Shown here: positions 9,601 through 17,100 of the stretch, piece by piece
Position numbering within the stretch: the first letter of the stretch is position 1
Layout of the letters: each line of letters begins with the position of its first letter
DNA from: a virus
Length of the DNA stretch: 25,275 nt
Virus record (IMG/VR): IMGVR_UViG_3300043775_002220
Coordinates: 1-25,275 of that record
Direction: 5' to 3' (one strand)
The notes under the pieces: generated by a model
The model's input: only the letters and a program-made list of their open reading frames with translations
The model's database searches: none
What the model was told of the DNA's origin: nothing
Translations under genes and position numbers: made by a program

Positions 9601-12600
9601 GCAGACCTTCTTGAAAAAATTAGTCCATTTGGTTCTGGCCGTGGACAAGTTCGTGATAAATATATGGAAGCATTTGCAGTTGGAATGCAAGATAAGTTTA
9701 AAGATAATGCACCACTTAAAGCACAGGCCGCTGCTCTTCAATCACAACTTGATCAGATTGGTAATGACAAGGTAACACTTGAGATTTCAACCTTGGTTAC
9801 TTCAGATGTTTTAACTCCTGGCGAGGCATCTGTATTGGTTAGCACTTTAACTAAGGCTGGCGGAGACATAAAGAAAAATCTAAATGCACTTGTTTCAGTT
9901 CAAGGAACAGAAGGCGTTCAAAGATTATCTACAATTCTCACAATGCTTCCAGATGAAGACAATCAAAAAAATCTTGTTCTTGCTGTTAGAAACCTAAACA
10001 AAGCAGATGCAGATGCAACATTTAGTTCAATAGAAGAACTTGGAAAAATTCCAGATTATATTGGAATTAAGTTAGAAATTGAAACAGAAAAGAGTGATCT
10101 GCCAAGAATTAAAGCACGAGGAAAAGAAATTGAAGCACTTAAAAAGCAATTCCCTAATGGACAAGTTACACTTAAGACTCTTGTTAAAATGCAAGAAGAG
10201 GCAGGTGGTGTTGGTAAAAACCTTACACTAGATTCTGCAATTAAGCAATGGAGCGAGATAAGTAAACTTGATAAGAATGTTCAACTTCAAGCAATCTTAA
10301 CTATTGGTTCTATTGAGTATAGCGATAGTTTTGATAAAATTTTAGATAGAGAATTAGAGGCAGACTTTTTAGAAAAAAATCCTAAATTCCGTGCAACTGC
10401 TGGAAGAAGCAGAACTGGTGAAAGACTATCAACTACAAAGATAGATCCAAAGGAAAAAGCAAAAGCCCTTGCAGAATTTAAAAAGAATGCAACAAATATA
10501 GAAAAAGCAAAAACAGAAGCACTGAATAAAATAAGAGACGAACTTTTCCCAAAAACACCTGTTAGTGGAGCGGTCGTTCCTGGTGCTACAACTCCAAAGG
10601 GTGATGGTCCAACAAGAGACGATTCATTCCTTAGTGATCTTGCTCAAAGACTTAAACTTATTAAAGAAGGTGGGTTTGATGCACTTAAGCCATTAGAATC
10701 TTTAAGAAAATTCCTTAAAGATGGTGGAAAAACTTCAATAAACCCAGGACTTGATGACCAACGTGGGGCAATCAAGCAAATAGAAGCAGCAGCAAAATCT
10801 GCTGGAATTGCTATTGATAAAGACTTTATGGAAATTATTAGAGGTTTAGACGCAGATCAGTTTGTTTTATGGTCAAAAACATTATTTGAAATAGGTAAAA
10901 ATGGAAGAATCACTGGTCTTAAAGATGACTTTGTAACCATTAACGAAGGATTCCGAAAAGCCACAATTGGTGGGTATATCCAAGATGTAAAAGATGCAAG
11001 TAAAGAAATTGAAAACCAAGTTGTTGCCCACAAAGTCTTAACACAAGAAGGATACAATTCACTTGAGATTCAAAAGATATTACAAGATGCAACCTTAACT
11101 GCAAAAATTGCAGCACAGGGTGGACTAAAAGCCACCAAGGAAGAGCAAGAAGAATTAAATAAAGAAATACAAAAAACTATTAATCTTAATTATGAACTAA
11201 GTAATATTAGACTTAATGATAATATTGAAGATACAAAAATGCAAGTTGAGGCATTTAAAAGACTTACTGCTGCTGGAGTAAAGCATGAAATTATTCTTGA
11301 AATATTAAAAGACAAAAACAACGCTTGGGCTATTGGGTCAGCCGATGCAACTGTAAATATTAAAGATAAGTTTGGCGACTTAATAGGAAAAACCAAAGAG
11401 TATTCTGATCTTCTTGAGTTAATTAGAAAGCAAACCCTTACATTTGAGCAAGCAACACAAGAAGCAATTGATGCTAACACTGCTGCACTTGATTTACAGG
11501 CTAGAACCTTCCAAAATCAGTTTGATATAAAAACATTTGAGTTAAAAGCAGAAATTAAAATAGCAGAAGATGCTGTTGAAAAAGTAAACAAAGATATTCA
11601 AGAAGAACAAGATAAGATTGATGATATTAATTTTGAACTTAAGTACGATTCAAAAATTGGTCAAAACCTTCTTGAAGATATTCAAGAAAACATTAACGAT
11701 GCTCAAAGAAAAATGGAAATTGATTTTGATAGACCTTTGCAGGCTTTATCTGATAGGTCAGCAGTATTGTCAAATGACCTAACATTAATTGATAAAGCCA
11801 CAGAAGCAATAAATGAAAAATACGATAAGCAAGAAGAGGCACTACGCACAATCTCTGAACTTAATCAAGATATTGCTGCACAAGAAAGAAGCCGTATTTC
11901 TCTTGCAGATGCCTTATCTCAAGGAGATATATCTGCAGCATCACAAATAGCAAACGAAATGCGCTCTACTGCTGCGGATGCAGCAAACCGTAGATCTGGA
12001 GATTTTATTTCAGAAGCAAGAAAGGCTGAAACAGAAGGGTTAGTTTCTGCAAGTGGTATGACAAGGGCACAAATTGAAGCAGAACAGTTTAGGATTAGTC
12101 AGCAGTCTTATGCTCTTGAACAACAAAGAAAAATAGCGCAGGAACAGATACTTGATCTAGAAGATCGAGTTTATGAAATAACAGAATTAAGAGAAGTTAA
12201 ACTTTTACAAATTAGAGATATTGAAACAATAATTGACGGTCTTAAGTCCGTTCAACTTGCTAAGGCTCAAGAAGAATTAGACAAACTTACTGCAAAACTT
12301 GCTGCTGAGCAAGCAATCCTAGACGCACAACTTGCTGGAATTGAAAAACAAAAACTAGCATGGGAATCAGTTCAGATCCAACTTGAAGCGTATAGACTTA
12401 AACTAAAAAGTATTATAGATGGTGAACTTACAAGTATGCTTGATATAATTAATAAGATTGCAGCAGCAATGGCAGGCCTTTCAGGATTTAATCCAAAAAG
12501 TCCGTATGTCCCACCAACAGGACCAAAGGGGGAAACTCCAGAAGAAAAAGCAGCAAGAGAAAAAAGAGAAAGAGAAGCCAAAGCAGCAGCAGACAAAGCA

Positions 12601-13545
12601 GCAGCAGACAAAGCAGCAGCAGACAAAGCAGCAGCAGAGGCACTGTTGGCTGCAGCAAAAACTGCAGCAGAAAAAGAAGCAGCAGAAAAAGCAATTGCAG
12701 CAGCAAAAGCCGCTGCAGAAAAAGCAGAGAGAGAGGCTGCGTATGTGGCAGCACTTGCAGCAGAAAAAGCAGCAAAAACTGCAGCAGAAAAAGCAGCAGC
12801 AGAAAAAGCAAAAGCAGATGCAGTAGCAAAATTTAATCCAACTGATTTAGCATCAAAAGAAAGTGGTGCAATTGGAGCAGCATCAATAGCAGCACAATTG
12901 ATTGCAGCAGAAAAGGCAGCCAAGGCAACAGCAGATGCAACTGCAGCAGCAAAAATTAATCCAACTGATTTAGCATCACAAGAAAGTGGTGCAATTGGAG
13001 CAGCATCAATAGCAGCACAAATTGCTGCAGCGAAGGCAGCAAAAGAAGCAATAGATGCAGCCTCACGTGCAGCAGCAGATGCAGCAGCAAATCAAGTTAA
13101 AGGCAAAACATCTGGAGGAAACTATTTTTCTGGCACTACTTACTATAGATCAAATGGTGGCTTAATTCCAAAATATTTTGCTTCAGGTGGAAAATCTATT
13201 GGTTCAGACACTGTTCCAGCAATGTTGACTCCTGGAGAGTTCGTAATGAATAAGTCAGCAACAAAGGCTTTTGGACCAATGCTTGCAGCAATGAATGGAT
13301 CTAAGTTCCCATCAATGTTGCAGAATGGCTTTACGGCACCTACATACCAGACATCTTCAACTAACATTATTGCTCCATCAAATATGTCAAATTCAAGTTC
13401 TGTAAACAACAACTCAAGTTCAGTGTATAATTATAATGTAGGAATTAGTGTTAACGGATCTAATCTAAACCCTCAAGATGTTGCAAGGGCAGTTATGACA
13501 CAGATTAAAAACGTTGATTCACAGAGAATTAGGACACAGAGGTAA
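3679..13545 (+). CDS. Tail tape measure protein (3288 residues)
   Basis: This protein sets tail length and is ejected with the DNA. Order of parts, by residue: hydrophobic segment about 192-212; TP901-type tape measure core about 230-480; membrane-like segment about 543-575; motif GAGDVIPAMLSPGE at 682-695; an insert of about 600 residues containing a kinase-like signature (1083-1215); a second copy of the motif near 1337-1350; Met-rich hydrophobic stretch about 1522-1594; Gly/Ala-rich segment about 1775-1872; long coiled coils about 2640-2935; Ala/Lys-rich low-complexity region about 2955-3135; third motif copy near 3175-3187; Ser/Asn-rich end closing with NPQDVARAVMTQIKNVD. At about 0.15 nm per residue it would predict a tail near 490 nm if all of it were extended; the folded insert would lower this. 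The ribosome site is weak (AAGG ten bases upstream), fitting a few copies per virion. It is much longer than lambda gpH (853 residues). Confidence 0.9.
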   Translation: MAGDTNSNIFINIDTSQAMAQLRLLEKELTALNRSLIVGTKTAAAAQAKYAQSLLHNVNATGQWTASMTRMSTASEQFATNLDRQRLSLKEYFRYGAASTKTFGKMFGREFDTIEKLVDKRVKTLQQQYVQLGRDAQGAMNSMKFTPKSLNMQNLTTQLMMATQRQQIMNKLIDDGSTKLLNFGKNTQWAGRQLMVGFTIPLMLFGAQAIKVFKEIETQTIRFKKVYGDIFTDQGATDAALKNIRALGDEYTKYGLKVSDTIKMAADAAAAGFSGKGLEQLVEQTNKLAVLGGVTQEKALETTIALKNAFQIDTSEMAGTIDFLNAVENQTVVALEDLTEAIPKVAPVIQQLGGDVKDLAYFMAAMQEGGISAAQGANALKSGLASLINPSNAASKAAAAVGVNIKGIVEANQGNLRNTVTGFAQALQPLTDLERSRVIEKVFGKYQFARISALLNNLGREGTQAARVLQLTNASVEELAILSQRELKTQADSPMNKLAASIEKLKVSIAPVGELFAKVFTPVIEFIGKMADKFNNLPEGIKKAIGIITVVVGGLGPIFLMTFGLLANAVANSVKGIQVLRKGYQQLAAGSTDAALKTQYLSQEELENISISNALYSKHQQLSSAYALEATALASLTSVYSKANASMGAFAASNPGMFMPRGGLLLPKKFAGGTTSVPGPKGAGDVIPAMLSPGESVIPVKQTQKYSGFISQIIQDKVPGFFAGRVGALPSSPNIVRGSSARGPVGPMAPVIPIGARPISSSLPGIRYAQEGDKVRIFAGDTSFLIPLKDISTFKVKLQENEAWMKSPIHGSGNKNVRKDNTEQALIKAITRPLSGGKKPSLREQSEIIKPGDIYTRLPKAGAQRKSNQNQDIADKRFKALVKSKNPHLAKLQNYLQNEEKVYLERVLGPDVVQSLKGFDAKKLTPSHIREVRSQNRTPEDWAPSKIARDWAWFNSALRGTKFGKVKGGHPVNAAQARELLDNLKMTPFENLPNDKKALQTVLEYRLNRQPSYYDDFRFIDNAMMKVNPVKLAGGVVSLGMPIPFKKVQAQRAMAEKIDAQIKESRFKNLPVTDTGRKIQKLGGFSVGSISRAVNGVYQLPNGRTVVYKAVESEEAALAEMRMSTLMRKGSELDTPSNQSIKVIADPTDLSKQRKVLVIESDYNPRFANPTGEFTPKQFIKQTLASGIRGDKDLKTDNVSGNDVVDMSNAGVFPTASNRVKYADEMKSVEEQLLINFGAVKGGASKDFSRSVQGIAAEMGFTKFKNAMLKEIEESIPRYKATIDTFKLNPRERELYDAVVARLEDAKKADWKKIYNAAVGDIPGYANGIVSVPGPKGAGDIQPAMLSPGEAVIPAKQSEKYMPLIRSMIADNVPGFAESNVGGFGTPASLREGGKYAGAPDGRDPSAPPSTPPNRRMSPDRVERAIDKIFDNPRVKKLGDRIDNFASKLRTATPKVADLGQTADKTTESFGKDKTRGFRGFLSGYGNVSSTVTNEDGTTRAATAAERTNARQMNRMNFTQKMMPMQMAGMMIPMAAGMVAQKNPDGAIAKNMDAIMMLSMLTMLLPMLNSPLKLLAATAVGLTIVFKMQAATIKKNMIEGQKQAEAMSMTTKNLEELGKITNRVSITQTAAAKRAGRNTDLSPVSMDFGANLISSSEFGKNLKKSFNNAIVDLGEGAAVNSLVNQLGTAVSQGVLNSEQAQSIAIALTRDLKDARLEVSVRGRLIQLLGPNGKNVLDNPLQVQLELVTTGEKVAQAAIENLNKVAKQQKGINTLGEGLQLAAGTAGGALIGARAGSQAASMVAGRGLIAQEMAMTGAKGAGVLGRVASGVRVARTAGLVASGAATATGVGAPFGAVGAAITAVITGGIDLAIRNWQKGKEKAVIAKAAGVVQGLVSQNITASQGSIDALTSIFDTSIANLELKKKTLKTDKERAAVDLEIAGLESKKQSGLQTLRQKQAKMLADVSSNYDQVSGADLLEKISPFGSGRGQVRDKYMEAFAVGMQDKFKDNAPLKAQAAALQSQLDQIGNDKVTLEISTLVTSDVLTPGEASVLVSTLTKAGGDIKKNLNALVSVQGTEGVQRLSTILTMLPDEDNQKNLVLAVRNLNKADADATFSSIEELGKIPDYIGIKLEIETEKSDLPRIKARGKEIEALKKQFPNGQVTLKTLVKMQEEAGGVGKNLTLDSAIKQWSEISKLDKNVQLQAILTIGSIEYSDSFDKILDRELEADFLEKNPKFRATAGRSRTGERLSTTKIDPKEKAKALAEFKKNATNIEKAKTEALNKIRDELFPKTPVSGAVVPGATTPKGDGPTRDDSFLSDLAQRLKLIKEGGFDALKPLESLRKFLKDGGKTSINPGLDDQRGAIKQIEAAAKSAGIAIDKDFMEIIRGLDADQFVLWSKTLFEIGKNGRITGLKDDFVTINEGFRKATIGGYIQDVKDASKEIENQVVAHKVLTQEGYNSLEIQKILQDATLTAKIAAQGGLKATKEEQEELNKEIQKTINLNYELSNIRLNDNIEDTKMQVEAFKRLTAAGVKHEIILEILKDKNNAWAIGSADATVNIKDKFGDLIGKTKEYSDLLELIRKQTLTFEQATQEAIDANTAALDLQARTFQNQFDIKTFELKAEIKIAEDAVEKVNKDIQEEQDKIDDINFELKYDSKIGQNLLEDIQENINDAQRKMEIDFDRPLQALSDRSAVLSNDLTLIDKATEAINEKYDKQEEALRTISELNQDIAAQERSRISLADALSQGDISAASQIANEMRSTAADAANRRSGDFISEARKAETEGLVSASGMTRAQIEAEQFRISQQSYALEQQRKIAQEQILDLEDRVYEITELREVKLLQIRDIETIIDGLKSVQLAKAQEELDKLTAKLAAEQAILDAQLAGIEKQKLAWESVQIQLEAYRLKLKSIIDGELTSMLDIINKIAAAMAGLSGFNPKSPYVPPTGPKGETPEEKAAREKREREAKAAADKAAADKAAADKAAAEALLAAAKTAAEKEAAEKAIAAAKAAAEKAEREAAYVAALAAEKAAKTAAEKAAAEKAKADAVAKFNPTDLASKESGAIGAASIAAQLIAAEKAAKATADATAAAKINPTDLASQESGAIGAASIAAQIAAAKAAKEAIDAASRAAADAAANQVKGKTSGGNYFSGTTYYRSNGGLIPKYFASGGKSIGSDTVPAMLTPGEFVMNKSATKAFGPMLAAMNGSKFPSMLQNGFTAPTYQTSSTNIIAPSNMSNSSSVNNNSSSVYNYNVGISVNGSNLNPQDVARAVMTQIKNVDSQRIRTQR
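5698..5820 (+). repeat. Tape measure motif copy 1 (Gly/Pro hinge with PAMLSPGE)
   Basis: Encodes residues about 674-720 of the tape measure protein: SVPGPKGAGDVIPAMLSPGE followed by SVIPVKQTQKYS. It is nearly the same as the segment at 7660-7782, where 27 of the first 32 or so residues agree. The DNA has drifted at third positions, so the two copies are old. A shorter version occurs at the C-terminus (13200-13260). Related PAML(S/T)PGE motifs are widespread in phage tape measure proteins; their role is not known to me. Confidence 0.75.
6922..7320 (+). other. Kinase-like signature inside the tape measure protein
   Basis: Residues 1083-1214 resemble a compact protein-kinase or PI3/4-kinase-like fold. 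A Gly-containing loop (GGFSVGS, 1083-1089) leads to a strand TVVYKA with Lys1109, then a helix with Glu1115 and Glu1120. A hinge-like strand VLVIESDY (1156-1163) follows. A catalytic-loop-like KDLKTDN (1192-1198) fits DxKxxN, and VVDMSNAG (1204-1211) stands where a metal-binding DFG-type Asp (D1206) would be. The gap between N1198 and D1206 is shorter than in typical Ser/Thr kinases, and DMS replaces DFG. What I see is the residues and their order; the fold and any activity are inference. It could also be a degenerate or structural domain. Confidence 0.35.
7660..7782 (+). repeat. Tape measure motif copy 2 (Gly/Pro hinge with PAMLSPGE)
   Basis: Encodes residues about 1328-1368: SVPGPKGAGDIQPAMLSPGE followed by AVIPAKQSEKY. 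It pairs with copy 1 at 5698-5820. The two copies bracket the insert that holds the kinase-like signature, which suggests that the insert, or the hinge with it, moved or duplicated as a module. Confidence 0.75.
12583..12627 (+). repeat. Three exact tandem copies of a 15-base unit in the tape measure gene
   Basis: The unit GCAGCAGCAGACAAA is present three times in a row and encodes AAADK repeats in the Ala/Lys-rich part of the tape measure protein. It keeps the reading frame and extends a helical low-complexity stretch. Recent expansion by slippage is the simple explanation. Confidence 0.85.
12835..13020 (+). repeat. Direct repeat of 63 bases (period 123) in the tape measure gene
   Basis: Copy 1 is 12835-12897 and copy 2 is 12958-13020. 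They differ at one base (AAA versus CAA, Lys to Gln). The period is 123 bases, or 41 residues, so the reading frame is kept. Each copy encodes NPTDLAS-ESGAIGAASIAAQ. The near identity at silent positions shows a recent duplication, a direct way for a tape measure, and so the tail, to grow. Confidence 0.9.
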
Positions 13546-13547
13546 AA

Positions 13548-14183
13548 ATGGCCACAGCAGCGTATTTAACGGGTAGACGTAGGTATCAGCGCCCCCAAGC
13601 CTTATTATGGTCTGAGAACCCTGGAACACTTGTTAATGGGCTATATGTGCCCAATGGATATGAGGTTCAAGGCAATTTTGATGCCTCTACAGATGAAAAT
13701 TTAATTAATCAATTTATTGTTCTTTCTGACCATAACCGAGGGGAAATAAACTTTAACCCAACTAGAATAGAGCAAAGACAAAGAACTATCAATGGACGCA
13801 TGAGGTCATATCACATTGCAGATAAATTAATTATGTCTGTTTCTTGGAATAATCTTCCTTCAAGAGGATATTATCAAAATGCAGGGTTTGATGAGGATGG
13901 AGAATCTCCTTATAAAAATGCAACTGGAGAGTTTACATCAGATGGCGGTGCAGGAGGAGTAGAACTTTTAAACTGGTATGAAAACCATACAGGTCCATTT
14001 TGGATGTATATGGCATATGACAAATATTCAAACTTTGGAAATGATAATGATGCTTATGGGCACCTAGCACAATATAATCAAATTATGCAAGTTTACATTG
14101 CAGATTTTTCATACTCTGTTGTAAAACGTGGTGGGAATAATCACGACCTCTGGAATATTTCGGTATCACTGGAAGAGGTTTAA
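13548..14183 (+). CDS. Distal tail (Dit-like) or minor tail protein
   Basis: A 211-residue protein directly after the tape measure gene, separated by two bases and preceded by AGAGG (13538-13542). It has a basic N-terminus (GRRRYQRPQALLW), an Arg-rich middle (RIEQRQRTINGRMRSYH), a glycine stretch DGGAGG and an aromatic block HTGPFWMYMAYDKY. Beta-rich character, size and position fit the distal tail protein, which forms a ring between the tube and the tip hub. The slot after the tape measure gene is its usual place. No enzymatic motif is visible. The call is from context plus resemblance to actinophage minor tail proteins. Confidence 0.5.
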   Translation: MATAAYLTGRRRYQRPQALLWSENPGTLVNGLYVPNGYEVQGNFDASTDENLINQFIVLSDHNRGEINFNPTRIEQRQRTINGRMRSYHIADKLIMSVSWNNLPSRGYYQNAGFDEDGESPYKNATGEFTSDGGAGGVELLNWYENHTGPFWMYMAYDKYSNFGNDNDAYGHLAQYNQIMQVYIADFSYSVVKRGGNNHDLWNISVSLEEV

Positions 14184-17100
14184 ATGTTTGTAAGTGAAGT
14201 ATTAAAAACACACCTAGAAACATCTTCAACAATAAGCCTTAAGTCTTTGGTCTTGGCTGAATGGAATATGAACTTACCAGATAATATATTTAAACTTGGA
14301 AACTATAGATATAGACCTACAGATTCAGAAGTTCAATATAGAACCCTTCCTATAACTTTTGATCAACTAGATGTTGGAAATTATTATACAGGTGCTACAG
14401 ATGCAGATATAGTTGTAGATGGTGGATTTGATAATCTAGGAGTCCCGCAACTATTTACATCAGTTAAAGAAAAAATGAAAATGATTTATTCTTTAGAGGA
14501 CTGTATAAAACCTTTTAGGCCACGTTCTGGAATTAATAAAGCCTCATACTTCAATAACAGATATTTAGCAAACTCTGGAGCAAGGATAGCAGAAAGACCA
14601 AGATATTATATGCCATCAAGATATGATGAGTTTAAGTATTGGTCATCATATAGAACAGAAAATAACATTGAACGTGGCGTTGCAAAAAATATATCTAATG
14701 GTCTTAATTATATAGATGATGCAGTTCCTTTTGTAATATACAAAGAAAATGTCCCAGCAAATAGAATTGTTGTAAAAATGCAAACAAATGTTGGAACTGC
14801 AGACCTTGGTCCGTTTACCACTCAGTCTGAAAGCATAAGTGATCCACTTTTTGGCACTGCAAATAAAACAACTCCAGTTAGATGGAAGATTCAATATTTA
14901 GATAATGATAACTGGATAGATGCATATACCTTTAATGAAAACTCTGTACGAGAAGATTCTTCAGCAATTATTCCAGAAGATGGTTATGTTGAGTTAGAGT
15001 ATGGGCTAAAAATACCATCAGAGTATGTCTCTAGATTTGTTTTTGCAGAAAGATTAACTTCTGCCACGTTGCTACCAGATAAATCTTTTGATGGGTACGC
15101 ATACCTTGTTATTGAAAATAATAATGAGCGTGGAGAATATTATGTTTGGAATGGAATAAATCAAGAGTATGATACCTTTGTTCCAGAGTATGGATGGGAA
15201 TTAGGATCAGGAATATTAAATAAAAATACAAAGTTAATAACTGACCTGACCAATCCAGATTTTTTTACTAATGATGCAAACAATTCAACAACCTACAGAG
15301 ATTTTTCTTATATTCGTGGCATTAGGATTGTTGCAGAAACAATGAATAAGTTTGATTGCACTTTTGATTTAATTGAAATGTCTCCTAGACTAGTTGTTAA
15401 TATCTCAGATAAGGTAATTGATTTTCAAATAAAAAAGATTCTTTCTGATATTGGAATTACGTCTCTTCCTGTAGGACAATTATTAGCGTCAACTGGAAGT
15501 TTATCTTTATTCGATGACGATCAAGCCTTTAACGAAAATAATACTTCTAGTATAATAAATAAATATATAAGAAAAAATATTAAGTTTAGTTTTTATGAAT
15601 CAATTTTTGATGTTGATGGTGATGAATATTCGGTTCCGATTAAAACGCTTTATTCAGAAGGAATGCCTCAAGCAGATGTAACTGCTGCAACACTTTCTTT
15701 AGAGTTAAGAGATTTCTTTTTCTTTTTAGAATCAATGCCTGCGCCAAGACTTTTAACAACTCAAACATCTTTAAGTTATGGAATATCACTACTACTAGAT
15801 TATATTGGATTTAGCAATTACGTTTTTAAGCGTGTTGAAGGAGAAAATGATCCAATAATTCCATTTTTCTTCATTGCACCAGATCAAAACGTAGCAGAGG
15901 TTTTAAATCAGTTAGCAATATCAACACAGACGGCAATGTTTTTTGATGAATATAATAATCTTGTTATCATGAGCAAAGACTACCTTATGCCAACCGCTAC
16001 ACAAAGACCAGTTGACTTTGTTATATCTGGATCAAACAACCAATTAGATACTGGAATTATAGAAAACTCTACTTCTGGAAACTTGCCTAATATTATTTCT
16101 ATTGCCTCTCAAGACAAAAAAATCTACAATGACGGAAAGATTAACTACACTGCTAGATATATTCAGAGATCTTATGGATCTATCAGACAGTCCTCAATGG
16201 TTGATAAAGAAAAAAGTTGGATTTATAAGCCTTCTTTGTTATGGGAAGTCGCTGGTACAGAATCAACAAAAACTATTAATGAGCAAGCATCAAAGCAGGG
16301 GAACTATGTATTAGGAGCAATGCCATTAAACTCAGACCTAGTAGGTACGGCTCCCGTTGTTGTAGGTAATGTAATTACGAACAATTTAATAGATCTTGGT
16401 GAAAACATTTATTGGCTTACAAGATATAGCGGATATCTATATTCAAATGGAGAAGTTATACGATATGACGCTGCAGAGTTTTCTGTTACAGGTGTAGGAA
16501 ATGTTTTTATTAGTAGTAATCAAGAATATCAAAAGTATTTTGCTTCCCTTCCTTTTAATGGAAAGATATATCCAACAGGAATAATTAGAATTTACTCAAC
16601 ACCATACTATGAAACTGTTGATGGTATAACACGACTTCAAAATGGACCAGTTGTAGATCATGGACGTGGACAATTTGGAACGCCAATAGTTACTCATTTT
16701 GCTGGCATAAATAGTTATTGGTCAAACAACGATTATGTTCGTGGACTAGAAATGCAATCTCAACTATTGTTTACTACTCAACTAGATGAGGATGTTTCTT
16801 TGCCTGCAACAGTAGTAGGAACTGCTGGAGTCAACAATCCAGTTGCAAGACAGTCAACAAGAAATAGTATAATTAAAAACTTTATGTCAACCAGTTATTT
16901 AACAGAAACAGATGTTAACAGTTTGCCTTCAACTCAATCTGGAACAATACAGTCTTCTGCTTTAGTTTTTAATGGGCCATCATTTAAAACAACAGAAAAG
17001 CCACTAAACTTTACCTCTTATGTTTATAAGCAATTAGACAATGCCTATAAACATTTTGGTACAAGAATGAGAATTATTGGTAAGATTGAAAACAATGTTT

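Noticed and set aside
12458-12826. 122-residue Gln/Lys-only open frame on the plus strand
   Set aside because: It is a frame-shifted reading of the same GCAGCA repeat within the tape measure gene.
12372-12923. 183-residue Ala-rich open frame on the minus strand
   Set aside because: It is the complement of the GCA/AAA-rich repeat in the tape measure gene; composition alone keeps it open and it has no ribosome site.
13424-13440. TATAAT-like sequences inside the end of the tape measure gene
   Set aside because: They have no TGN at the right spacing and sit in an Asn/Tyr-rich coding stretch, so composition explains them.
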